DNA of 64,000 nt from Phymatolithon calcareum. Its lineage: Eukaryota; Rhodophyta; Florideophyceae; Hapalidiales. A program made the position numbers and the translations under genes. The stretch lies in NCBI GenBank assembly GCA_977006965.1, contig OZ345381.1:1488001-1552000 (forward strand). Direction: 5' to 3'. Of this stretch, positions 1 to 11,129 are shown piece after piece. A model generated the notes under the pieces. That model had not been told where the DNA came from. It worked only from the letters and a program-made list of their open reading frames with translations, and ran no database searches. The first letter of the stretch is position 1, and every line of letters begins with the position of its first letter.

Positions 1-765
1 CCTCGAGTAGAGTTAGATCTCCCTCACAATCCGCACCTTCCGGTAGGCTCCCTGCGAGCTATCCTGCAACAGATGACCATGCCGAAAACACCACGTGAGT
101 TGTGACGTCTTACGAGCAGTCACGGTCATGGAATACACCTCACAAAACCATACGCAAACAAAGGTCTCAGCGATTGCGAAAGAAATCCACGACGACCGTG
201 TCGGCAATGGCAACGTCGGTGGAGACGAATAACTTGAATTGAGCTATGAGCACAATTACAGGTTAAAACCAAGGGGCACCGTCACCTCTTCCCGACTATT
301 GAGTGTTCGGACCAAAATAGATGGACACATTCGTGACTACTCCCCATATCCGACCGCGAGATTCTCTTCTGATCACGCTGCTCCAGCGACAGATCCGCAT
401 GTGCAAGAAATGGTATTTGAGAACTCGGCTAATTTGCGACTTCAAACAGCCCGTGCGGACATGCTACATTCAGATGCCTCACAAAGCAGCGCCACAGCCT
501 CTGCCTTCACAGCTGCCGCACCCCCCGCAACCGACTGTTTCTCAAGCCGGGCCCATGCGTGCAGCAGCGCTCCATACAACGCACGCGGTAGCATTTTAAC
601 CGTCGCATGCACCACCATCTACGGCAACTCATACAAGGGAGCCTCAGGCGATGCGTGGCGATTTCCCTTTGCCTTTCCGTGAAGATGCTGGTCAAGGATC
701 ACTAACGACAGTGAGGCAAGCTAGTTCCAAAATGCATCAAGCGATCACTACAGCACCGTCTTCGT
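1..765. other. Unassigned, weakly coding-like flank of hAT copy A
   Basis: No gene is recognised. Two overlapping + strand frames (239-682 and 321-773) are rich in Ala, Pro, Ser and Thr. The second is broken by a TAA at 597-599 and then stays open to the hAT insertion. The sequence resumes beyond the element at 3210, where a Pro/Ser-rich frame followed by a helical stretch runs to about 3395, in a different phase. This may be an old reading frame (host gene or retroelement gag-like) split by the transposon, or chance. No motif decides it. Confidence 0.3.
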
Positions 766-773
766 CACCCGAC

Positions 774-3201
774 CAGGGATAGTACCATTATTATTGTTAT
801 TTATTCGGGCACATAATGCAATAGCAATTGCAATACCAATAATGCAAGGTTGAAGGCAATAGGAATTGCAATATCTGGCCATTCTTCCAATATCAATTGC
901 AATAACAGAATCTAATTCAGGTCCTCCTGCGCCATGTCTTCACTCACGCGTTGGATCACTCTTGCGCTCTGGGCAGTGTTAATCGCCACGGAGACCGACT
1001 GCTGGTCCCAGTAACCTTTGTTCTCTTTAAGAAACAGCAGGGCTTCTAGTAATAACGGTGTCATCCTCTTGCGATTGTCTGTCGAAACATTCTTGACAAC
1101 CGACCAAAGCCTCTCCACCTCGGCAGTTGATCCAAGAATAAAGTCGCAATTTATATAAGTCTGATGGACCTCGGCACGCTTGCGCTGTTTTACGGCAATT
1201 CTTTCCGCCATCGACAGCCGGCCTCCTCCCGATCCGCGGATGGAGCTTGTTATACCGTCATCGCGTTCCTGTTTGAGCTTCTTGCATGCATCCTTCTCTT
1301 CACTTGTCATAGTATCGGACTCACTGCGCTGTATCTTAACAACTCCCGACTCGAATGCTGGGTCACACACAATTGATGCACGTGATGCAATGTAGTGTTT
1401 TCAAAGCTGAGATCGGTATAATGGTGAGTTCATATCGTACTTGCACAGCTCGACTGCTGAAATCAACTCATCAAGAGCTAAGCGACAGTCCGACAACGAA
1501 GAACAGCGCTTCTGTAGTTCTACAGTTACCTGGTTGATTTGCTTAAACTGACTTGTGTAGAGCATAGATCTCTTGCGGAACTGCTCCCTCTCGTCCGTAG
1601 CTATCGTTGCTCCTTCCGCCTTTGCTGCGTCGATTAACTGCTCGCGTATGCGGTTGAAGCGCTTGAGCATATGATACTTTCCGCACCAGCGCGTCTCATT
1701 ATGCATAACTGGAGCCAATTCAGTAAGGTTGCGTAATATTGCTCGGTTCTTCAGTTTTTTGCAGTTCTTCATCCTTGCATGCACTGAGTCTATCGCTGCT
1801 TGGAGTCTATCGTCACTGACAACCATCTTGTTCACCTCTAGGTTGAGCTTATGACTAGCACAGCTAACATGAGTGATTTCCATAAGCCTGGCGATTGACT
1901 TATTGACATTGCAGTTGTCGGCAACCTGACAAACTGCCCAGGTATGCTCGTTCACCCCGAAGAAGTCGAACACGTCTTCTAGTTGACGCACGTGAGCGTG
2001 TCCGTTGAACGTAGTGGTTTCAAGATCCGACATGCCTCCTTGAAAATCATCATCTTCTACTTTCGCAATAGGACTCACAGACAGAAGCGCAATAGCGAGC
2101 TCTTCAATCTCGCGCGTGGTGCCTTTTTCCAGCATCTTCACACGTCTCATGAACAATCCGTATACACCCAAGTAATGTGTCCCATTTGCGGTCCAGCGAT
2201 CGTGCATAATGGCTCCTTTGCTATCAGAAATATCGTGTCTTATTCGCAATTCGACGAGCTCGCCGAGCTTGAATAGTGTCTCCTTGAATATCCGAGTTGA
2301 GAACTGCTCACGGAAACACGAAAACTTGCGATATTCTTCGCTTTGAACATGCGACACCGGCAATGACATGTAGACGACAAGTCTAATGTACCCGTACATG
2401 GCCTTTTCCTTGTCAGTTGCGAGAAATGTCATTGGTGAGTGAGTGGCGATAAACGAGCTTGCTTGGCGGCGGCGTAGACTGGCCAGCGCATCTCTGTAGA
2501 CCTGAAAAGGTGATCTTCGCTTCCTCCAGTTATGTAACTCTTCAGGTGGCTGTATGGGTTAGTATACCCCTTTCCTTTTTCAAAAGCGATTTCACCATTG
2601 TCTCGGCAGTCAGCACCTTTCGGGCAGAGAAGGATGTTAAAAGGCACCTTATAGCGTGTTATTCCGGTTCTGTGAGACTGCAAATCGCGTTCTTATTCAC
2701 GTAGCTTCTGCCTTAGCACCTCAACAACTTCTTTGGGGCCTGGTTTGCGTCCGTTGCTTGACATTCTGGACGTAGTGTTTCTGCAGAGCAATTCGCAGGA
2801 GTGTGAAGTCCAAGAGAACGCGTGAGCAAGACAGCATTCAGGAGCAATTTCTGAGTCAATGCCGGTCGACGTGTCTGTAATTATCGAGAGGCATCGATAA
2901 CAGAGCAGAATTCCTGACAGCAATTGGATGCCGCAGATTCGGGTGCCAATACGTAAACTGTGTGGGGAGCTTCTATAACCCTTTTCCGTAAATTTCCCTT
3001 ACAGATCCTATACCGCAGCGCTGTACGACGATCTTGCCAGCGCCGAGGAGGGCAAGGATGTACCTTGATTTTCGATCATATGCCATTACTTTTTGCAATA
3101 ATTTTTGCAATAAGTACCTCTCAGGGCAGTTAAGGTTTTATTGCATTATATTGAAATAAATTGCAATAAAAACAATAAAAATAATATTGGTACCAAGCGT
3201 G
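774..3201 (-). mobile_element. hAT transposon, copy A
   Basis: A complete 2.4-kb hAT element on the minus strand. It is bounded by the 8-bp direct repeat CACCCGAC (766-773 and 3202-3209), the TSD length typical of hAT. The ends start with CAGGGATAGTACC and CACGCTTGGTACC, and both share the inner TIR core GTACCA..ATTATT. Both subterminal regions are crowded with TTGCAAT motifs, plausible transposase-binding sites. The same family recurs at 39405-41798 and 52912-55322 with different TSDs. Confidence 0.95.
912..2764 (-). pseudogene. hAT transposase, inactivated (copy A)
   Basis: Reads as the same roughly 617-residue hAT transposase as the copy at 39807. It begins MSSNGRKPGPKEVVEVL, has a Cys-rich zinc finger near the N terminus, the catalytic-core segments MHDRWTANGTHYLG and VADNCNVNKS..SCASHKLNL, and ends in the hAT-C dimerisation region (GSTAEVERLWSV). 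Compared with copy B it carries a GAA-to-TAA stop (2693-2695), loss of one T in a T-run near 2505 that shifts frame, and a GGA-to-TGA stop (1401-1403). The ordinary stop codon TAG is kept at 912-914. Inactive by these three lesions. Confidence 0.92.
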
Positions 3202-3209
3202 CACCCGAC

Positions 3210-3548
3210 TGCCTCAACGACCACCATCTTCTCCTGCAAGGAGTACCGGTTCTTCAAATCCACGACCCGGATTATCACCTGGAAGCAGTGGTATTGTGCA
3301 GCTGCTGTCATTTACTAGAGATCTACTTGATCAGATCGGTCAATGGCACCAGGAAGACAGTAATAGGAAAGCCCAAGAAGCGAACGATAAAAGCTGATGC
3401 TGGACACTATCTTTTCGTACGGAGCGACGTTTCGAGACATGTCATCCGAAATGCATCACCTATCTCTTCCGAAAGACGTATCTTCAGGGATCCAAGACAG
3501 AGCTTCCCTGGCTCTCATCGCACATGTGAGTGGGAAAACAATCCATTT
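3210..3548. other. Unassigned flank between hAT copy A and LINE 3' end
   Basis: This sequence was continuous with 1-765 before the hAT insertion. Frames of 60-130 codons on the + strand match nothing I recognise. No repeat or RNA structure is seen. Confidence 0.3.
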
Positions 3549-3829
3549 TGAAAGCGTAATTTAGAGGATTCATTGAGAAGGTACCATGTGTCCCAACTTA
3601 AGGACATTCGGCACCTTTCAAATCTCATTATACTAGCATCGAGCGTTATCCGTTACCTTATTCAGAATTGCATAATATCACGTCAATGGCTCGCGCCGCT
3701 TCATTCTCTTCGTTAGGGGTCCATGTGGGCTTCTTCAGGGTTTAGCTGAGCGTATCAATTGCCCATGCTCCTTGCCTATCCATTTTTCCTAGGGAAGTGT
3801 CCTAAAAACCATTTTGCGCAAAGAATTCT

Positions 3830-6736
3830 GTGTCTGCTTTCTTTCATCCTCAATGCGTGGTGCGGAAGACCCTTCTTGGAAAACGTTATTTTTCTTGCGC
3901 GGCGTTCTTCTTGCTTCTCCCAGACTCATCGGAGGATACGATTATCTTGAGGGTCAGCTGCTGTGTTCGCTTCTCGGATGCAGTCAAGTGTTTCGAGTTC
4001 GAGCTCTGCCCCAGCATCATCGGTCTCTTCTACTACCTTGCCCAATCTTTGTCTTAACTTGGAGTGAAGGTGTTCTCGGCGGAACTCCCACGGCTCTATT
4101 TGACAAAGCTTCATTTGTCTTCTCCAATGCCGCGCTGCCCATTTGCCGAACAGTATCGTTGCCCGGTCCTTCTGTATTTGCACTGCTGCTATCGATACAC
4201 GGATTGTATCAGGTGTTATGTGTGCAGAGTACTCATACACTGGCCTGGTAACAGCTTTAAAGAGCCTGATTTTCTTTTCAGTGCTGTACCCTCTCCTTAT
4301 CATGCCTAGGGAGCTCATGAGTCGCACCTTAGCGCATGCACTTTTGAATCGCTCCGGGAGCCCGTCGTCACCGATCCCGTTCTCATCAATAGACGTACCA
4401 AGGTATTCTGCTGTGCGCCTTATTTGGACTTCCTCGTTCGCCAGCAGAAGCGCACTTTTTGTTCTCTTCTTGGGGAATATGACTTAGCACTTTCGGATCG
4501 ACTAAGTCATTCGATACATACATGCCCATTCTACGCATTCATTGAGCATCTCTTGGAGATCGTCTTCATGTCTTGCCATTATTATGACGTCGTCCGCGAA
4601 CATATTTAGACGGAGATTAGCACTAGAATCGTTGAAGTTCAGAGCGGTTACCCTCTCTGCGAAGGTGTCCATAAGCATGTTAATCAGTGTTGGGCTGATA
4701 GGGGATCCTTGGGGGACACCGCGCTCGATTGTTCCTAGCGTTCTTCTCGTATCGTTCATAACCGTGAAGTGAGTCCTCTGCAGAGAGAGGGAGGCTAGTG
4801 CTGCAACATTTGCTGATAATCTGAGATCAATTTTTCGCATTTGCTCTTCTCTTGGGACTCGGTCATATGATGACTTCAAGTCGAGAACGGCTTTCGTGTT
4901 CCTTCCTTGTCTTAAGGCCGCTGTGTAGTGGAGAAGGGCTCTTTCCGTGCCTTTGCGTGGCTGAAATCCTATTTGTGATCTGTTGAAGGCGTATTCCTTC
5001 CGGATCAGTTTATCCACTGCTGATTCAAATATTTTGCGAGCGTGTGATAATAGTGAGATCGACCTGTAGCTTTTTGGGGAGCTTGGGTCTCATTTCTTTA
5101 ATATCGGGACCACCAGCGCATTATTCCAATCGTCAGGCCAGCAACCGAGCTGTCCAGCCTTTGTGATCGTTTCTAGTAGAAATTTGTAACTTTCTTCCGG
5201 TGTTAGTAGCAGTGCTTCAGAGAAGATACCGTCCGGGTCAGCTGCTATTTGCCTTGGGGCACGTCGGAGGGCCTTTTTGAGCTCTCGCTTTAGTGCTCGT
5301 GTGACTTGAAACTTCCTCGGTCGAATGGCGTTTCCTCTGGGATCCTTGAGCTCTTCGGTTAGATGGGTCACCATTTCCGCTGGATCTAATGGCTTCACTT
5401 CGCAGCTGTTCGTTAGCGCTCTTCTACTTTTCATTCGGATGAGATTTTTCATCTTCTTCGTGAAGTCTTTTGGAGTTGAAGCAGAAAGACCTTCAACGAA
5501 TTTCTTAAAGCATGCTCGTCTGTTCGCACTGGTCATCTTCTTCACCTTCCTGTCAAGGTCTATGTGTTCGCCAGTCACCGGCCAGGTTCGTTCTACGGGC
5601 CTTCTTGAAGGCTTTCGTTCGCAGCTTTGAAATTTTGTCGAGCTCTTTGGTCCAGAATTCCTTGTATCGGCGAGCCTTCCTTGGCTTTTTAATGCCCATG
5701 GTTTGTTGATGGTATCCCGAGCTCTTCTGTATGCAGTCTGGTAAGCTTCCTCTGTGTCCGCTTTATATATTTCCTCAATAGCGGCCGGATGACTTATACT
5801 CGGCAATTGCTTCCTCTTGAAGCTTGCCGTTTTTCCGGGCGCTCAAAGGTAGCCTACGCTTCCCATCATTATGGGGATGTCCTGCAACCCTGCCGATGAC
5901 CGGTATGTGGTTGCTCGATCCAATCCGTTCCCCATGTGCCAGATGAACTGACTCTGCGGTTATTCACTTACATATGATTAGGTCGATCATGCTTGAGCCC
6001 GCATGGCTGTGGAATGTTGGGCCACCCGGTGATGAAATTTGCCATACCCATTTCTGCGCCCAGCTATATAGTAACTTTCCCTTTGGGTTGCCTCTCTTGT
6101 CCCATGCCTTGTGCCGACAGTTTAAGTCCCGATTAGTATAGCCGTTCCTCCTGTTGCACTTCGCACCCTAGATAAGAATTGTTTCATGTTCTTGGTGCTC
6201 ATGTCCGGAGCAACATAAGCACCTATTGCTGTGACTCCAGCCACTTGGAAGAATATTGCCTGGTGGTCTTGCTGTGCGATGCGGTACAAGAGTCTGCCTT
6301 TCAGATAGTTATGGAATAGCATAGTTACACCTCCCCTATTCCGACCGCTCCTTTTTCAAGCAGGTGGGCTTGCTCTCCTGTGTGCGTGGGGGAGCGCAAG
6401 AGCATTCTTCGGATTCAACCACGTTTCAGTGAGTATCAGAAGGTGTGGCTTGACAGTGTCCCATATCGCTTGTACTGGTTTAGTATTCGTTGCTAGTCCA
6501 TGCACATTATAGGTTCCGACTCTCATGTATCCATCCAAGTCTAGCACTACCTTGGATCTCCGGTTGGCTTTGCGGGGGGCACTCGTTGGTGGCTTCACAG
6601 CCACCATGGTCCTGGGAACCTTGGGTAACCGCATTCCCTTTCGGAAGTGGGTTACTCCTTTACCTGGATCTTGCTTCAAGCAGCTCATCGAGTGCTTTTC
6701 GAGTCGCCTCACTGAGGTTCTTTGTACTGTCACCAT
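3830..6736 (-). pseudogene. LINE ORF2: endonuclease plus reverse transcriptase, broken
   Basis: The N-terminal endonuclease reads MRVGTYNVHGLATN..LLILTETWLN, then GGVTMLFHNYLKGRL (around 6322), NRDLNCRHKAWDKRG, GPTFHSHAGSSMIDLI and SNHIPVIG. The RT spans about 5806-4500: AADPDGIFSEALLL, a QIGFQ block, motif A VLDLKSSYDRVPR, motif B GVPQGSPISP and motif C MFADDVIIMA, so the catalytic Asp residues are kept. The post-RT thumb/connection (GYSTEKKIRLFKAVTRPVYEYS) runs to about 3926. Several stops and frame changes (for example near 6356, between 5017 and 5090, and at 4502) break it. It would nick target DNA and copy the element RNA. Confidence 0.85.
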
Positions 6737-8507
6737 GCATTATATAATACTTTCGTGCTCCTGGATGTCTTGTGTGGTCGAGTAGCCGCTCCTTGCGCTT
6801 ATAGCGGCCTTGCAGGTTACGAAGCCTTCTGTCCAGCTGGGTTTCACTAAGCCCACTTAGTTTTGGGGCCTTTTCAAATGATTCCAGATGCGTAAAGCTC
6901 TTGCTCGTCAAGAAGTCGATAATGGGTTGCTCGTTCCCTTCTCCAGTAATAATTTCAAGAACTGAGGTCCCGACGAAGTCTATTCCCCATACGGTACCGC
7001 GGCCGAGGGCTTCCGTCAAGCACTTTCTCAGTGCTCTCCGATTGGTCCTCTAGCGAATTTTCCAAAGTACAGTGCGGCTGGCTCCGGAAAGCTGCGCTGT
7101 GAACTATGATTCCAGTGGCGCTCTGCTCTTTGCGGGGCTGGTTGGAAGAAGCGGTCAATTCCTCTGCTCTGTTCCTGCTGCGTTGTCGTGTTGACGTTTT
7201 TTGCTGTATTATCTCTCCCTTGATGCTTCTGTTTCTGTTGCGCACTTGCTGGTACGAGCATTGCCTGGAGGGCCGAAAAGCCCTGCCGTATCGAGGGGGC
7301 TGCTCTGGCCCATGTTTGAGCCGGTGTCTGCTCACCACTAGCGGTTTCGGCTCTCGTGTTTCGATTTCTGGTATTTATAATCGTGTTCTGGTCCATACTT
7401 TTTTCTTCAGTACGTCTTTTCTCCAGGACATTGACTCTCTACATGAGACTCTTGACTTGAATTCTCAGGCGTGTAGCTTCCTCTGTCATCATATTTGCAG
7501 ATGCGAGATTGGCGTCCAATGTCTTCTGTTTCATCTCAAGGCTTTCGCACTTCTCCCGGAGCTGGACAGTCTCGGCCTGTGATTTTCTTAGTTGCCTCGT
7601 TAACATATCGATCTCATTGGCCATACGCTCCAACTTCTTGTCGGTTTCCTTCATTCCGTCTTCTTGAATTTGCACGGTTTTCTCTGTGGTGTATTCCTTT
7701 CGAACTGTTTTTGCTTTTAGCTGCTCTTCAATGCTCTCGGTGAGAAGATTTCCGCTCGTTGTGGCCTCACATTTATCGCACAATACCTTGAGGAGACGCC
7801 CCCCCGTTTAATTTTTTCGTTCCGCGTACGAATCCACTCCTTTGGAGTGTTCCTTTCGCGGCTTCCTCGCATTTCGGACACTCTAAGATGTCGCGAAAGT
7901 GGTCAAAAAACCACGGCACCCAGCCTGAGGGGTTGAGCTTCATTTTTTGAATCAATGCGCTAGTCGGGCCATCAAGTGCTGCTTTGGCTTCTACCTTAGA
8001 GAGGGTGTAGTCTACATCCCGGGACACAATGCAATCATGGCACACACGCTGAGTTGAGTTCTCTTCTGTACTTTTTTCAGGTGCTCCACAGAAGCGATGA
8101 AGGGCACCGTCGCAGTCGCTGCATCGGACCTCCACAGAAATTGGGGCAGTGTCGCGGCAGATAGACTCGCAACAGCGTTCCATAGCTTGCATATCTGTCT
8201 TCTCACTGTCGTTCTCTTTGGCGCTCTCCGTCTCGCTTCTATCATTTTTGTCTTTGTCTTCTACCGTAATTGCACCCCTCATCTCTCGGGCATCTTTTCC
8301 CGAAAAGGTTTTGAATATTTCCTCTTTTTGCGATTTCCGGATTGACTCCTCACCTTGGTGCGTGCTCTGGTTCGCGGCTTGACCCTCGACCGACCGAGAC
8401 TTCATTTCGTCGCCCGCGTCGGTGCTTGGGTTGCGTGAGATTTTCCGAGATGGGGGGTCGCCGCTGTCTGGACCCTCCTGCGTCAACTCCGCGCCCTGTG
8501 GCGCCAT
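6660..8507 (-). pseudogene. LINE ORF1 with PHD-like finger and coiled coil, broken
   Basis: From the N terminus: an acidic/Ser-rich stretch; a PHD/RING-like zinc finger with Cys pairs and a His-x2-Cys (CCESICRD, CSDCDGALHRFC, CHDC); a second cluster (ECPKCEE, LCDKCEA); a long heptad-like coiled coil (7783-7439); a Gln/Asn/Pro-rich linker; and a C-terminal block ALGRGTVWGIDFVG..LEIITGEGN (7019 to 6660). Such ORF1 proteins bind element RNA; PHD fingers occur in ORF1 of some CR1-like LINEs. Lesions seen: one extra G in a G7 run near 7797-7803, an in-frame TAG at 7439-7441, and a one-base shift near 7030. The start at 8507 is the first Met of the open frame. Confidence 0.75.
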
Positions 8508-9469
8508 ATACTCGTTGGATTTCAGTTTCGCGTTCAGACTTGAAAAACTAACACTTTTTTCGGCTGCTTTTCCCCTTCATGCCCCATTTTGAATGCCACA
8601 CCTACAGTTGTACTGTACTAACTTCCAATGTTTAAGCATTTCGAAAAGCGGGGATATTTGATGATTTCATTTTAAGAGCTCCCAAAGCCTCATCTTGGAG
8701 TAACGGGGCAGCTCTTGCGATATTCTCTAAGCTAAAGTCCTCTGCCTACTCAAAACATTCTTGATTCTTAGTTTTCTCCCAAAAAGAGCTCCTGTGACTC
8801 TCTTGCACTCAAACTAAATTTCTGTACTCATCTTCGACGACGCTAGAGTACGTTGTAAGGCGACTAGTTCGATCACCGCAGTAATCTCACAGTAGCCACC
8901 CAATACTGATTTCCTCCAAAGGGGTGCTCGGTTCAATGTCAACCTTAGGCCCCTTAAACGTGTTGTTTTTCTCCTATCTAAAGGATGTCTGGTAGCTTGC
9001 CTTCAATAGGAATCTTCATTGATCTGCCTTCTTCTTCCTTTTCCCATACCTTAATTGTATCTTCTCTCCTCATCTTCTTCGTGACAGATCCCTCCTGGGC
9101 TTTCTGAAGGGCTTGTCGTAGGTCTTCATAAATCTTTAGATAGTCAATATCCTTCATTGCTTCCATTATGTCCTCATCTCTTCCAAAGTACTCTTCTGGT
9201 TCCTCAAGGCGCTTTTTGTGTCTTGCCAGGCTTAATGCAAACCTTCTGCTTGATGACGTCTCCTCATCGTTGGTGGTCCCAGTCGGCACAGAACTCGCAT
9301 TCGGTGCCGGCGGTGTTCGGTATACTTTCCGAAAACATTCTTGAAGAATAAGCCCTCTGCCGACTCGATTGCCGAGAGCAATCGATTTGTCATTGGAATA
9401 ACGTGTACCGCATACTCCCATTTGGGGATAATTAGCGACTTAAAGATCCTGATGCACGTCTCCGGTTTG

Positions 9470-9769
9470 TTTGTTTGTTTGTTTGTTTATTGCAGGTTAT
9501 TCGAATTACACAAAGTGTACATTATTCAACATCTAGGGGTCCTCTAAATGCTCCTGATATGGATCCATTCCTGGTACTCGCGTATCTGCTTCGCGCTAGT
9601 ACTGCTGCACACCACTCCACGGCGACATCCGTGTGCCCTTTGCGGAACGTTAATTCAATTCTTGCTTGTGACAGGACTCGAACCGGCGACCTCAACATTC
9701 CTGCCTGTATCATACCGAAATATGCGCACAGGTGCGCGGAGGCAGTTTTTCCACTATACCACAGGTGGT
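9470..9769 (-). mobile_element. tRNA-derived SINE, copy 1
   Basis: About 300 bp, flanked by the 12-bp direct repeat GTCTCCGGTTTG (9458-9469 and 9770-9781). On the minus strand it starts with an A-box-like TGGTATAGTGG, has a B-box GGTTCGAGTCC (9674-9684), an unrelated body, and ends in an (AAAC)n tail next to the downstream TSD. Two more copies lie at 38545-38825 and, split by later insertions, at 52045-55525. SINEs are transcribed by RNA polymerase III and copied by LINE enzymes. It sits inside LINE A and is therefore younger than it. Confidence 0.9.
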
Positions 9770-9781
9770 GTCTCCGGTTTG

Positions 9782-10287
9782 AATCCTCGAACATTCACTC
9801 CAAGCTCCCGAAGCTTATGTATGCATCCTGCAGCATTTCGAACTCTTGCTATGGCCATGTCATCCGCAACACCCTTGTTATTCATGCTTACCCCAAGATA
9901 CGAGAGTCTCCAGGCTTGATATAGTTCTCGTCCCCCCAAGTAAAAAGTGTGCTTCTGAAGCCCTTTGTATTTAAGAACTTCGCTTTTTCCTGGTTTTGTG
10001 TTCCATTTCATGCCATTTTCGCTTGCCCAATTGATCGCTATATCAAGAAGTTTCTGCATTCCTCGAGCTGTCTTCGCTTGAAGCTGAACATCATCTGCGA
10101 GCAATTGCGCTGGGCTGTCTGAGACGTTTTGTCTGTCTTGGAGACGGCTTCTGCGAATGTGCCCATGAATATATTGTATAGGCATGGACTAAGCGGAGAA
10201 CCTTGAGGTACTCCTCTGTCGATGATACACCTCGTTTCTGTCTCGTCTCCAGCTGATGTGACCCACGATGGTTTTAACAGGTACACT
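9782..10287 (-). pseudogene. LINE A reverse transcriptase fragment
   Basis: Covers RT motif B (DRGVPQGSPLSPCLYNIFM), then motif C as LLADDVQLQAKT, followed by INWASENGMKWN and the thumb (SYLGVSMNNKGV). The two Asp residues of motif C are present here. A frame change lies between motif B and motif C, near 10180, and the frame is later interrupted by the SINE. The + strand copy at 36642-37070 has lost part of motif C, so this copy is the better guide to that family. Confidence 0.8.
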
Positions 10288-10304
10288 TCGTAAAGCTGAA
10301 GGCC

Positions 10305-10700
10305 TTGTTGGCCATGTCTCCTTCATCAGATTCTGTCCGACTTTTTGACACAAGTGCAGATCCCTCGTGTGACAATATTCGTGAGGCGGTCGTTTTTGCA
10401 CTAGGTAACGATGACGAGGATCAGATTCTTTCCCTTTTTTCGGGAATAGTTTACGCGAAGAAGAAAGGGAGTGACAAAAAATCACGCGGTTTGTCCTTCG
10501 CGTCCACCGTCTCACGACGCCAAACAAGAGCCCATGAGGCATTGCAGCGTGATATTTTACAAATTTTTTGCCAATTCTGTCCACAGTCATGTCCACTTCG
10601 AATCGGCAGTCGTTCTTCACAGGATGAAAATCAAGCGTTTGCAAAGTCAATGGTCTCAACAGGGCTGCACATAACATCAGAGGAGTATCAAGACGCCTAG
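10305..10700 (+). CDS. Hypothetical protein, 131 residues (uncertain)
   Basis: An uninterrupted frame starting MLAMSPSSDSVRLFDTSAD. Its composition is protein-like and includes a basic patch around KKKGSDKKSRG, but I recognise no domain. It starts where LINE A homology ends. The minus strand of the same region is also open (to 10722), so coding status is uncertain. It lies 45 bases upstream of the next + strand frame in another phase and could belong to the same gene through an intron. Confidence 0.25.
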   Translation: MLAMSPSSDSVRLFDTSADPSCDNIREAVVFALGNDDEDQILSLFSGIVYAKKKGSDKKSRGLSFASTVSRRQTRAHEALQRDILQIFCQFCPQSCPLRIGSRSSQDENQAFAKSMVSTGLHITSEEYQDA

Positions 10701-10745
10701 TTCCACGCATGTGTTGCTGCACGTTTATAGGCCAGAGCCACTGCT

Positions 10746-11129
10746 ATGTCAACAGCAGATGAAATTCTTGAACATCTTCCCGGCGCCCAGCTTCCACCCA
10801 TCTGGCCCCATGAGGGAGAGCTTGCCAAACAGGAGTTCCTGGATATGTCCATATGTGCGTATGCTTTCGTTATAGTGAAGGTAAGCATTGCTCTCATTTT
10901 TCTCTTTGGCCAGAACATGAATGGGGACGAGTGCACTGACTATCATTTCTCATTTTTGCAGATTTCAGTGGCTATTCGGCGCAAGATGTTCACCCCTGGT
11001 ATGCAAAAAGGGTTGCAAAGATCGCAGAAAGCGCCATGGGCTACTGAAGCCCTAAGAGTCGAATCCATAATGGGTCATCCGAGTCACGTTATCTTAGCAT
11101 TGGAAGAATCAGGTTCCCCCAGAGACTAG
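10746..11129 (+). CDS. Hypothetical protein with a candidate 81-bp intron
   Basis: A 127-codon frame from MSTADEILEHLPGAQLPP to ESGSPRD. It contains a strong intron signature: GTAAGC at 10881, a pyrimidine-rich stretch and TTTTTGCAG ending at 10961. The intron is 81 bp, begins and ends on codon boundaries and keeps the frame open, so retention and splicing both give continuous protein. The retained segment is hydrophobic (VSIALIFLFGQ), while the flanks are not. No family is recognised. It could be a host gene or a relic. Confidence 0.3.
   Translation: MSTADEILEHLPGAQLPPIWPHEGELAKQEFLDMSICAYAFVIVKVSIALIFLFGQNMNGDECTDYHFSFLQISVAIRRKMFTPGMQKGLQRSQKAPWATEALRVESIMGHPSHVILALEESGSPRD

Larger units (their letters stand above)
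3549..8560 (-). mobile_element. Near full-length LINE (endonuclease-RT lineage, PHD-type ORF1)
   Basis: A roughly 5-kb non-LTR retrotransposon with two cistrons: ORF1 (8507-6660) and ORF2 (6736 to about 3830), overlapping by about 77 bases. ORF2 has an AP-type endonuclease and a reverse transcriptase. The 3' boundary near 3549 is inferred from a second copy at 31097-31668, which matches from the ORF2 C terminus through the tail (GGGACACATGGTACCTTCT). No long poly-A tail or TSD was found. Both cistrons contain stops and frameshifts, so this copy is dead. Confidence 0.8.
8646..10300 (-). mobile_element. 5'-truncated LINE, second lineage (A), minus copy
   Basis: Matches the + copy at 36480-38372 from RT motif B to the 3' terminus. 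The 3' end reads ..GGGAGCTCTTAAAATGAAATC..AAATATCCCC in the element sense. That terminus is shared by fragments at 16525, 38372, 51104 and 55985. A SINE (9470-9769) interrupts it: joining the LINE across the SINE restores the sequence around GATTCAAACCGGAGAC seen in the + copy. The 5' part beyond RT motif B is absent. Confidence 0.8.

Noticed and set aside
9660-9780. Possible tRNA gene (A-box and B-box spacing)
   Set aside because: The boxes are in a SINE with TSDs and tail; the spacing is too long and no cloverleaf with anticodon arm can be drawn.
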